Of a stretch of DNA of 64,000 nt, positions 45,275-54,050 are shown one piece after another. Under the pieces are notes generated by a model. The model made no database searches, was not told where the DNA came from, and saw only the letters and a list, made by a program, of their open reading frames with translations. Location: the NCBI RefSeq assembly GCF_011074885.1, contig NC_054690.1, positions 5,001 through 69,000 on the forward strand. The letters are read 5' to 3'. The stretch comes from Brettanomyces bruxellensis. Lineage: Eukaryota > Ascomycota > Pichiomycetes > Pichiales > Pichiaceae. Numbering within the stretch: the stretch's first letter is position 1; each line of letters begins with the position of its first letter. The translations under genes and the position numbers were made by a program.

Positions 45275-45316
45275 CCGTACTTCATTAAAAGATTTTATAA
45301 AATTCGGTTAAACGTA

Positions 45317-45840
45317 ATATCTGTTGAGTTATGGAATTCGCGGAGGAATCCGAATAGCTCGTATTTGGCTCTAAAAAGGGAGCCTGACCTGTTTCGGCAG
45401 TAGTAATACCACCTTTTTGGGTAGATTGTAAGTTATCCGAAGGGTTAGATGACATATTAATAGAATAGTGGCTTATATTAAGATATATAGCGGTGATAGT
45501 CTCTGGAGAAAGAGGTAAATAGTAATAAAAGTAATAGAAGAGTGAGAATAAATGAAGGGTGCTGCAAGACCCTTTATATATTCATACTCGAGGTAAAGTT
45601 AGAAATCATAAATATGGTTTCTAAGATATTCAAGATATAATAAAAGTGCTAAAAGTGTTTCACAAGATGTAAATATCAATGAAATACAATAAAAGAGATA
45701 AAAGAAATAACGGATAAAACAGTCCTGAGACTTGATAAGGTTTCAGATGTTTTGAAAATAAAGAAAATTGGTGAGGTAGTGTAATAATTAATCAAAGCTA
45801 TTGTAATATTTTACCGTCAGTGAAATATTCCAACAATATC
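45317..45840 (-). mobile_element. Ty1/copia-like solo LTR B (514 bp) with ATATC target duplication
   Basis: On the minus strand the LTR starts at 45835 with TGTTGGAATATTTCACTGAC and ends at 45322 with CATAACTCAACA. ATATC flanks it at 45317-45321 and 45836-45840. The in-LTR Gag start (ATG at 45455) stays open to the LTR end, about 44 codons, unlike in LTR A. The peptide begins MSSNPSDNLQSTQKGG. This is the better-preserved relative of LTR A. Confidence 0.9.
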
Positions 45841-47226
45841 GAAGGTAGCTTATAAGACTTTATTAATTTAATATTCTAAAAAGTGACCAAGGACAACCAA
45901 ATATTGTTTTAAAGTAAACCAGGTTTTTCTGAGATCTTATATTAATCGAGCATTTTAGTTATCAAAAAACCTGGAAAGAACATAAAGGTAAAATAAAAAA
46001 TAGTAATAAAAAGAAGGACTATCAGTATTTAAGCAATCATTAACCTTATACAGCAAAACTTTTGATTTGATATAAAGAAGCATTGCATTTTGAAACGTAC
46101 TTAGAAAGTCTTGCAATTTTGCGCCTTGCATTTTCATTATCTTAAACTTTTGTTTTATTCTCTCGTTTCGTAATTTCCTTCTGTAGAATGAAGAGTTTAT
46201 ATTTTATTTAAAACAAATAATGATATTACAGAATATTTTTCATAGTAGATGATATGTTAAATTTACCTAATGAAATTGATTTCAAAGCAAGCCAATTCTC
46301 AGTTGCGAAACTAAATATGGATTGCACGTTCCATTCCCCACTCACCGTGCTGCATGCTTGATAGTTCTATAATTATCATATATCTTGAAAAACTTCCAAA
46401 TTAATATCATGCGGAGAAAAACGGATAGTTTCACACAATGTACAATCTGAGTAACACACAAAAACTGAATACTTAATGCACACTACTAAGAAAAAAAAAT
46501 CGAATACACGACTGGTTCATACAAATTATTTCAAAAAAGGCAATCGTGTGGAAGGTAAATGGCCAGAATTACGGTATAAAAGTTCGAGGCTATATGCAGT
46601 TAATAACAATACACGATCTATTAAATGATAAATCACAAATTTGAATTATATAACCACCGTAACCAAAAGGCACAATATCAAAAAGATGCGGAAAGTTTAA
46701 GGTTGTTTAATTTCAGTCTATGATGATTTTGAAAAGTCTTCCCAGAAGTAAAATTTATTGTACTAAAAGATAATACCTTGGTAATACTGAGTAAAAGCAC
46801 ACCCTACTACGAAGGCAAGACATCTCGAATCTAAGAAATCGCGACTGTCGGACGATAATACATGGGTGGAATTTAGGCTTGGATGAAACCCGACAGATTA
46901 TATATGAGAATGCGAGGGTCACTGAATTTTGGATGAAAAAATGAAATATGAAAATACCTCAAGGCGAAATGACAGTAAAAAAGGACCCTCGAAAATTTGC
47001 AAATTAGGCGCATTTAATCACTGATCCCTGTGCGGAGACACACCTATGAATTAGCCCATTTCACTAATTTGATGTAGCTGACGGCAGATTAGTCTATGAT
47101 AGTAGGTTATTATTCATGTAACAATGAAACATTTATATTTAATGCTGTTCAAAATTAATAGGTATATTAAAAAGGAATTTGAAAACAAACAATTTTTTTT
47201 TGTGTTCTTATTGGTTCGAAAAAATT

Positions 47227-47232
47227 GCGGGG
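47227..47232 (+). promoter_or_regulatory. Mig1-type site (AAATTGCGGGG), distal T4 promoter
   Basis: A full match to the Mig1 consensus, about 940 bp upstream of the T4 start. Confidence 0.35.
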
Positions 47233-47561
47233 AAAAGGGAGAAACAACAAAATTTTCTTTGTGATGATGGGAGAAAACAATAAGACTGAAAACTAAATGA
47301 TGAGTTAACAAAATGATACGGCTGGCTGGTTCACTCGTTTTAGCATCAAATTTTTTTTGCAATCATATTTTAAATTTATTGAGGGGATTGCAAAAAAAAA
47401 AAAAATTGTAGGGAAGATCACGTTATTAACCAGAAGAATTGAAAAATATAGAGAAGGTAGGTTGTACAGAAGACATTAACAGACATGATCAGAATTCCGA
47501 GAAAAAAAAAAATTTCTTTCATGTTTTAATTTGCAAAGCAACGATTATACGGAACTTCAGT

Positions 47562-47572
47562 CCCCGCTATAA
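47562..47572 (-). promoter_or_regulatory. Mig1-type site TTATAGCGGGG upstream of T4
   Basis: The minus strand reads CTTATAGCGGGGACTG. The eleven-base core is the same as in the T2 promoter and it lies about 600 bp upstream of the T4 ATG. Confidence 0.45.
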
Positions 47573-48063
47573 GTATAAGAAACAATTTAATTGCCATTAC
47601 CCCACATATGCTAACAATGCAAACTATGTAAACTTGATAAAAAACAATCAGTTTTCGGTATTCAAAAGCATATTTTATTCATCAACATGACTCTGACAAT
47701 AACAATGCATTTCAGATGAATTGAATCGTCACATTATTCTTGCATTTCCATGAAACAGCTCAAAAAGTTGGGAATTCTACGGTACGAATATTATTCTTCT
47801 TGTAATTGTTTCTTGTAGACAACAAATCAACGAAGCAGTAGCAAAAGATAAAACATTATTTTGGATTCTGACAAAATAACAAAGGAATAGTAAATTATTC
47901 ATCATGAATTTCTCGTACAACGTAATAACATCTAAAGGAATACATTATAACTTCTGCATGATCATGTCGCATTTGGTAGATAGTAGTCTGCCGTCGGAAA
48001 GTCCTACTTATTGATTTTCTTCAAAAGTGGGGATGATACAACGAACGTAATCAAATCCCTAAC

Positions 48064-48071
48064 TATATAAA
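48064..48071 (+). promoter_or_regulatory. TATA box of permease T4
   Basis: TATATAAA lies about 100 bp upstream of the ATG at 48168. It also shows that the upstream TTG-initiated frame is 5' leader, not coding. Confidence 0.6.
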
Positions 48072-48167
48072 TAGTCCTTGCAGTCTCTAAAAACAAAGAA
48101 TGATAGACTTTCTTTGCACACATTTAAAGAAAGAAGACTAATAAGTCACACAAACCAATACTTCAAC

Positions 48168-49934
48168 ATGAGTATGATTGAAGACAATAATAGTTCCGCC
48201 TCCCAACTTGATGGGGCAAAGGCGGACAAAGAACATATCGAAAATTCAGCACCAAATGATGTTGATGACGAAATTATTACTCGTTTCCTTGGTGCTTCTG
48301 ATGAGGTGAAGGAAGGTGAGAAAAATGAGAAAGAAATGCCTTTTAAAGAAGCTATCAGAGCTTATCCTAAATGTGCACTTTGGTCTGTTATCCTTTCTAG
48401 TGGACTTATTATGGAGGGTTACGATACCTGCTTGTTGAACTCTATGTATGCTCTTCCAATTTTCTGCGAACGGTTTGGAACTTATGACACAGGTTCTAAG
48501 GTTTGGGAGATTAGTGCCAAATGGCAAATTGGTTTGAGTATGTGTGTTAACTGTGGTGAGATTGTTGGTTTGCAGATGTCTGGTTGGTTTGCAGACAGAT
48601 TTGGTTATAGATATACTTTGATTGTGTCTTTATTCTTCCTTGCCGCCTTTACCTTTATCATCTTCTTCGCAAGAAATATTGCAATGATCGCCGTTGGACA
48701 AATTCTCTGTGGTATTCCATGGGGATTCTTCCAAACGTTAGCCGTTTCTTATGCCTCTGAGGTTTGCCCATTAGCCTTGAGATATTACCTTACCAGTTAT
48801 GTGAATGTCTGCTGGGTGTTTGGTCAGTTGTTTGCCTCTGGTATTATGAAGAACTCTCAGGAAAGAATGGAACACAGTGATATGGGATGGAGACTTCCAT
48901 TTGGTCTCATGTGGATTTGGCCTGTTCCTATTGCTATCGGTATTTTCTTGGCACCAGAATCTCCATGGTGGTTGGTGAAGAAGAATAGACTTTCACAAGC
49001 AGCAAACAGTTTAAGAAGACTTCTTTCTATCAAGGATCTTGATCAAAAAGAAGTTGTTGTTGATACAATGGTTAAGAGAATGAAATTTACTGGTGACAAG
49101 GAACAATCTAAAGGAGATATTGGAACATACTGGGAATGCTTCAACAAGAAGAACTGGAGGAGAACTAGAATCGCCAGTATGGTCTGGATTGGACAGAATC
49201 TTACTGGTTCGACATTGATGGGATATTCTACCTACTTCTATGAGAAGGCAGGATTGTCAACCTCTTACTCATTTGACTTCAGTATTATTCAGTATTGTCT
49301 TGGTATCGTTGGTGCAGTTATTTCATGGATTTTGTCGAATTCTGTTGGCCGTGCAACAATTTACATTAGTGGAATGGCCATTCAGACCGTTCTTTTGTGG
49401 ATCACAGGTATTCTTGGTTTCGTCCATCAGACAACTGCCATTGGATGGGCCGTTGGATCTTTATTATTGATTTTCACCTTGATATACGACAGTACTGTTG
49501 GACCTGTTACTTACTGTATTGTCCCTGAAATTCCATCGGGTAAAGTTAGAACCAAGACTGTTGTTATTTCAAGAAACCTTTACAACATCGCAGGTATTTT
49601 CAATGCTGTCATCACTCCATATCAGTTGAATTCTACACAGTGGAACTGGGGTGCTAAGAGTGGTATTTTCTGGGCTTGCTTTGCTACATTCTTTTTGGCA
49701 TGGTCTATCTGGGATCTTCCAGAAACCAAGGGCAGAACATTTGCCGATATCGACCAGTTGTTTGAGGAGCACGTTTCAGCAAGAAAGTTCAAGAGTACTG
49801 TCGTTGATCCATTTAACAACGCTAAGATGATTCAACAATTCGACAAGACTAAACTTGATGAGCTTGGAAACATTAAGGCCGAAGATGAGGCTTTAGATAG
49901 CTCCGACATTGAGAAGAGCGGTGCTTCTAACTGA
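48168..49934 (+). CDS. Maltose (alpha-glucoside):H+ symporter, permease T4
   Basis: The protein has 588 residues from the ATG at 48168 (MSMIEDNNSSASQLDG). The open frame reaches 48078 only through a TTG and overlaps the TATA region. All family landmarks are present: MEGYDTCLLN, CGEIVGLQMSGWFADRFGYRYT, PESPWWLVKKNR, VRTKTVVISRN and DLPETKGRTF. Compared with T1 and T3 it differs mainly in the N-terminal 70 residues and in VSLFFLAAF, and its tail ends ALDSSDIEKSGASN. The second half of the gene is nearly identical to T1/T3. It is probably a fourth functional maltose permease with its own, unrelated proximal promoter. Confidence 0.93.
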   Translation: MSMIEDNNSSASQLDGAKADKEHIENSAPNDVDDEIITRFLGASDEVKEGEKNEKEMPFKEAIRAYPKCALWSVILSSGLIMEGYDTCLLNSMYALPIFCERFGTYDTGSKVWEISAKWQIGLSMCVNCGEIVGLQMSGWFADRFGYRYTLIVSLFFLAAFTFIIFFARNIAMIAVGQILCGIPWGFFQTLAVSYASEVCPLALRYYLTSYVNVCWVFGQLFASGIMKNSQERMEHSDMGWRLPFGLMWIWPVPIAIGIFLAPESPWWLVKKNRLSQAANSLRRLLSIKDLDQKEVVVDTMVKRMKFTGDKEQSKGDIGTYWECFNKKNWRRTRIASMVWIGQNLTGSTLMGYSTYFYEKAGLSTSYSFDFSIIQYCLGIVGAVISWILSNSVGRATIYISGMAIQTVLLWITGILGFVHQTTAIGWAVGSLLLIFTLIYDSTVGPVTYCIVPEIPSGKVRTKTVVISRNLYNIAGIFNAVITPYQLNSTQWNWGAKSGIFWACFATFFLAWSIWDLPETKGRTFADIDQLFEEHVSARKFKSTVVDPFNNAKMIQQFDKTKLDELGNIKAEDEALDSSDIEKSGASN

Positions 49935-50409
49935 TTCCTTTTCTAAAGATCCATGATTATTAATTTTTAATCGTTGAAGTTATTGCTTTTTGTTTTATGT
50001 GAGAGAGCTCTTATAGCTTTATTATGATTCTGCTATTTCTGCCTTTTTTTTATTTTTTACGGAGCTCCAATTTTGATGCCTTTCTTTATTATATTTTGTT
50101 AGTCACTTAAAGCTCTTTAATATTTTAATGTCCTGTCTTCGACTTTTCGCGGATGTTTAATGATATTTTACGACACGACTGGCTTTCTTAACATTTTTGA
50201 TAAGTTCTAGTAATGTGCCATCTATAACGTTAAGTTTTTACGATTTATTCATGTTAAGAATTGTTTATAATGTTTACGTGGAAGTCATAATCATTTATTC
50301 GATGAATCTTACCATACATCAATTTGCGTGTCGAAGCCACGTGCCAAGGAACAATAAGAAAGCATCAAGTTCATCTGAATTCAAAGCAGATAGGAATAAA
50401 TAAATGAAT

Positions 50410-50668
50410 TGTATAGATTCATCGACATTTCATCTATTTAAAACTATCCTGCCTTGCTTTATGCCAAGGAAACCTCACTCATAAAGATTCATGATATTTA
50501 AGCATGCGCATTTCTTCTTTTTCTTAGTTCTTTGATACTTTCCTGATTACCTCTTTTACTTTTTATCTTTTTTTTTTAAAAATCTTAAAGCACTCAATAT
50601 ACTAGCCGAGGAGAACTTCATAAAGTAATCGGTGTCACATTTGAAATAGAGCTAGTCATAAATATTCA
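50410..50668 (+). mobile_element. 261-bp LTR-like element, copy 8
   Basis: It starts TGTATAGATTCATCGACATT and ends CATAAATATTCA. It is more diverged than most copies, but GCCAAGGAAACCTCACTCAT, ATATTTAAGCATGCGCATTT and ACTTCATAAAGTAATCGGTG are clear. No target duplication. Confidence 0.7.
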
Positions 50669-50871
50669 GACAATGCCCATACATATAAAATAGCACATGA
50701 ACGCATGTATTATAATGCATAACTCCATATTGCTTCTCAATATTCAGGGAAGTAACTGAAAAATATTATTATCCCGCTTTTTAAATAAAGCGGATGTACC
50801 TTTATTAAGCTTTTATTCTGGGAGGACATTCCATGTATTTCGAAAAAAAATAAAAGCAGAAACAAACACCA

Positions 50872-51135
50872 AGTAACATTTTAGTTAATTGGTTTAAGTG
50901 TGACGCCGATTACCTTACGAATTTTTTGTTATAACTAGCATTCGGTGTTTTTAAGGCTGAAGAAAGGAAAAGTATAAATGTAAAAAGAACTAAGTAAGAA
51001 GGTAAAATGAACTTAATAAAAAAGGGAAATGTGTACCCTTAAATACCTTTAATCCTTATGACGGATGCTTTCTTGGGAATGAATAAGGCAAGGCAGCTTT
51101 ATGTAGACGCGACTTTCAACGTGGATATTATTACA
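50872..51135 (-). mobile_element. 261-bp LTR-like element, copy 9
   Basis: It starts AGTAACATTTTAGTTAATTG and ends with TTTCAACGTGGATATTATTACA. Long inner stretches match copies 2 and 4 closely (GTGTGACGCCGATTACC, AAAGAACTAAGTAAGAAGGT). Inverted relative to copy 8. No target duplication. Confidence 0.78.
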
Positions 51136-51360
51136 CTCCCATTTGCTATTTGTTATTTGTTATTTAATTATCCCACATACAAAAAAGTAGGTTTTTCTTC
51201 TACTTGGGAAAGTTCTTATATATGAGGGTGATTATATTGAATCGATCTGATGTACAGATTATGTTAAAACAGAAAAGATGTCCAAAGGTGAAGTTTGTTT
51301 ACTTAAACATAACTAAGCTGTTCTTCAAATACAACAAGTTAAACCATATATTTGAAATTT

Positions 51361-53034
51361 TCAATTTATAACTATAGAGTCAAGATATCCAAAACTTGGT
51401 TGACCTTCAAAATTACGACGCACATGAGGAACGTCTTTATCAACTGTGAAATTTGCAAGACTTTTCTCTTCATGCTCCGGGTTTGTCACATTCACACCAA
51501 AGTAGCTCACATTAATCTCATCTGTTGTAACATTCATTTCAAAGTAGCCCCTAAACCATCCTTCATTCCAAAGTATTCCTTTATTGCCATCAACCAATTT
51601 ATTTGAAATTTCGTAACACTGTTCAATGTTAAGTTCTCTGGGGAAAGTCGAGGGAGAACTAGTAGCTGATGTAGCAAACTCAACCATTAATGAACCATTT
51701 CCGGTGACAGGATCATAGCTATTGGTATCTAAAAATAGCTCATGAACCCAAGCAATATGAAAATCCCCTGAAATAATAACTGCACCAGTTATGTTGTTGT
51801 TCTTCACCGTAGAGAGTAATCTTCTACGGTTTGCAGTATATCCATCAAAGCTATCATAATCTCTCTCTTTGAATGGATGTTCCATCCATTTATCAATTGG
51901 AGTAAAATCAACATGATTAATCACTGTTTGACTACCAATAATCTTCCATTTCGATTGGCTTTTATTCAATGTTGAATATAGCCAGTACTCTTGATCAAAT
52001 CCCATCATCGTTCGTTCTTCTCTATCCGCTATAGATGCAATATAATTTGTATTGGAATATATATCTGTAACATCCCTTGAGTAGTGTCTCGTATCAAGCA
52101 TCAGAAGGTCCACTTGCTTACCAAATTTGAGCTCTCTCCAAATTTTGAACGGATTTTCTTGTGGTCTGATTGGAAGCCATTCAAAGTAAGCTCTCATGCC
52201 TGCTTCCCTTCTGTTAAGGAATTTCCAACCATTAGAATTGACACTACCTCTCAACCAACTATTATCGGCAATTTCATGATCATCCCAGACAAGAATCCAA
52301 GGGTACATTGAATGGGAAAGTTGTAGATCCTTATCCAAATGGTAATGGAAATATCTTTCTCTATAATCGTCCAATGTCCACATCTCTCTATCTGGCATAT
52401 GCATCCTATTAATACCAGTACCATTTGTGTAGTCACCATTCGCATGTTCATATATATAATCTCCTAGGTGAACAATATAGTCAACTGAGTTTTTAATTAC
52501 TGGCATTGAATATGCTGTAAAATATCCGCCAGCATAATTGGAGCAGGAATAAACAGCAAATTTAACCTCCCCATCGTAATCATTTTTTGGCAATGTTTTT
52601 GTGCGTCCCACACGAGTTGTTTCTCCGTTTGGAGCGAAAAATTGATAATAATAATAATTTTCAGGTTGTAATCCATCGATATCCACTTTAACAGTATAAT
52701 CAATCATATAATTTGTAAACACTGCAAAGGTACGACAATCATCATCGAAGTAGGGAGAACTTGAAATTTTTAAGTAAACTTGAACAATACCTGTGAAATT
52801 GGAATCTTTGGGTGTAACTCTAGTCCATAAAATTATTGAATCTGTGGTCGGGTCACCACTAGCAAGACCATGAAGAAAAGAAATGTCCAAAATCCTTTCA
52901 TGATTTTCTAACCTTAATTGCTTTGAATTTGTATCGCTAAAAGTCTGAAAGTTAGCATTCTCCGTTTGTTCCACCTGCGCTAGTCCCACCAACGTAAAAC
53001 AGGCCAAAATTAATGTTATTAAGTGAAAAGGCAT
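51361..53034 (-). CDS. Secreted PhoD-type alkaline phosphatase / phosphodiesterase
   Basis: The 557-residue protein has a clear signal peptide (MPFHLITLILACFTLVGLAQ, 1-20). The PhoD N-terminal block LASGDPTTDSIILWTR follows at 57-72. The metallophosphatase core has YSCSNYAGGYFTAY (162-175), where the Cys corresponds to the iron ligand of bacterial PhoD. HLGDYIYEH (189-197), WDDHEIADN (250-258), LDTRHYSRD (313-321) and ISGDFHIAWVHEL (421-433) complete it. Many N-glycosylation sequons support secretion, and no GPI signal is obvious. PhoD enzymes release phosphate from mono- and diesters using Fe and Ca. The gene is divergent from a Git1-type permease across a promoter with three CACGTG boxes, so it is probably induced by phosphate starvation. 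PhoD is uncommon in budding yeasts, so horizontal origin is possible but not shown. Confidence 0.87.
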   Translation of the reverse strand: MPFHLITLILACFTLVGLAQVEQTENANFQTFSDTNSKQLRLENHERILDISFLHGLASGDPTTDSIILWTRVTPKDSNFTGIVQVYLKISSSPYFDDDCRTFAVFTNYMIDYTVKVDIDGLQPENYYYYQFFAPNGETTRVGRTKTLPKNDYDGEVKFAVYSCSNYAGGYFTAYSMPVIKNSVDYIVHLGDYIYEHANGDYTNGTGINRMHMPDREMWTLDDYRERYFHYHLDKDLQLSHSMYPWILVWDDHEIADNSWLRGSVNSNGWKFLNRREAGMRAYFEWLPIRPQENPFKIWRELKFGKQVDLLMLDTRHYSRDVTDIYSNTNYIASIADREERTMMGFDQEYWLYSTLNKSQSKWKIIGSQTVINHVDFTPIDKWMEHPFKERDYDSFDGYTANRRRLLSTVKNNNITGAVIISGDFHIAWVHELFLDTNSYDPVTGNGSLMVEFATSATSSPSTFPRELNIEQCYEISNKLVDGNKGILWNEGWFRGYFEMNVTTDEINVSYFGVNVTNPEHEEKSLANFTVDKDVPHVRRNFEGQPSFGYLDSIVIN

Positions 53035-53185
53035 TATGATTCTGAAAAAGGATTATGCATTTCCTAAGAAGATGTATAGACAAATGCATTTCTTCCAAAA
53101 TATTATGGCATCTCCCCTGTATATACTGAAGCTGGGGCAAAGAGATATAACAAAATTGCACGATGATATAACAAAATTGAATTCA

Positions 53186-53191
53186 CACGTG
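53186..53191. promoter_or_regulatory. CACGTG box 1 (Pho4/Cbf1-type)
   Basis: CACACGTGTATT lies about 155 bp upstream of the PhoD ATG. Confidence 0.5.
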
Positions 53192-53591
53192 TATTCAAAA
53201 TATGTTCACACAATTTATTCCGCCAAGACAATCAATCTTATAAAGTTTCTTCATATTATTGTTATCAAATTAATAGCATACATTCTTTCTGTAACCCGGA
53301 ATATTTTCATGGAGTTCCATCACAATTGAAAAATTTTTTAATACATAACATTAAAAAAAGAATGTTTCATGAATCTCTCAGCTTTACTTGGCACAATAAA
53401 CGTGGGACGGAAAACCACGTCATGCAAGCTTTTTGCGCAAAAGGTATATTCAATTTGCGGAATAAAAGCTATTTATTGAATGTTGTTTAAGAAAAGCATA
53501 GTGGGGTCACAGTTCGCGTATCTTCAGTATTATATTGTTTATGGACCGTTTTTGTTTTTAGCCGCACTCTCATCAAAATTTTCGCTTAGCC

Positions 53592-53597
53592 CACGTG
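53592..53597. promoter_or_regulatory. CACGTG box 2 (Pho4 high-affinity form)
   Basis: The minus strand reads ACACGTGGGC, the CACGTGGG form preferred by Pho4. It lies in the middle of the shared promoter. Confidence 0.55.
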
Positions 53598-53768
53598 TAC
53601 GAAACGCGGAACTTCTCCTTCTTATCGTTATCGCTATTTTAAGTATGGATTAGATCGAATCTTCAACGCCCATTAAATCGTAGTAAACTTGATCTTGGAC
53701 AAGCTTGTAAAAAGACCTTGATGAATTTCTAAAAGCAAAAGAAGATTCAATTTCAAATAACAACAAGA

Positions 53769-53774
53769 CACGTG
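53769..53774. promoter_or_regulatory. CACGTG box 3 (Pho4/Cbf1-type)
   Basis: GACACGTGGAGC lies about 280 bp upstream of the permease ATG at 54051. Confidence 0.5.
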
Positions 53775-54050
53775 GAGCTACTTATTTGAGATATCAATGA
53801 TTTTAACATCAACAAAGGACTTGATCTCAGTATTTTACAGAGTATTTGTAATTAATCCACATACCGAAAGCTACTCTTAGTCTGCTTTTAATTTCCGATA
53901 TTTTGTTGAAAAAATTAGTTCTAGTCCGAATATGAAAACAATTTAAATAAGGGCTTTTACTCTAACAAATCATGAAACTAAGGAGTCAGTTAACTAGGAT
54001 AAATGTACGTTAACTTCAAATAAGGAAGTTTAGTACTAAGTATCGATAAA

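Larger units (their letters stand above)
44709..48167. other. 3.5-kb intergenic region between permeases T3 and T4
   Basis: It holds a 261-bp element (45015-45274), solo LTR B (45322-45835) and the T4 promoter. Between about 45840 and 47200 the DNA is AT-rich and no gene is supported. A possible remnant of a 261-bp element end (GCGACTGTCGGACGATAATA) lies near 46845. Short frames at 45955-46137 and 47114-47690 are not convincing. Confidence 0.5.
49935..51360. other. 1.4-kb intergenic region with two opposed 261-bp elements
   Basis: It holds no gene. Copies 8 (plus) and 9 (minus) of the 261-bp element face each other across about 200 bp. A CACGTG occurs at 50338-50343, downstream of T4 and far from a gene start. 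Confidence 0.6.
53035..54050. promoter_or_regulatory. Divergent PHO-type promoter (PhoD / Git1-like permease)
   Basis: The 1,016-bp region between the two divergent genes holds CACGTG at three places and the low-affinity form CACGTT (as AACGTG, 53399-53404). At roughly one-third GC about 0.1 such hexamer would be expected by chance. CACGTG is the site of the phosphate regulator Pho4 (and of Cbf1). A TATA-like TATATAC on the minus strand (53119-53125) serves the PhoD gene. A 97-codon plus frame at 53036-53329 is not conserved and is probably chance. Confidence 0.6.

Noticed and set aside
46811..46864. A further 261-bp element near GCGACTGTCGGACGATAATA
   Set aside because: Only one end-like word matches; the rest of the element is absent, so it is mentioned only as a possible remnant.
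53036..53329. A 97-codon plus frame inside the PhoD/Git1 promoter
   Set aside because: It covers the PhoD TATA region and one CACGTG box and has no domain; a regulatory role explains the DNA better.
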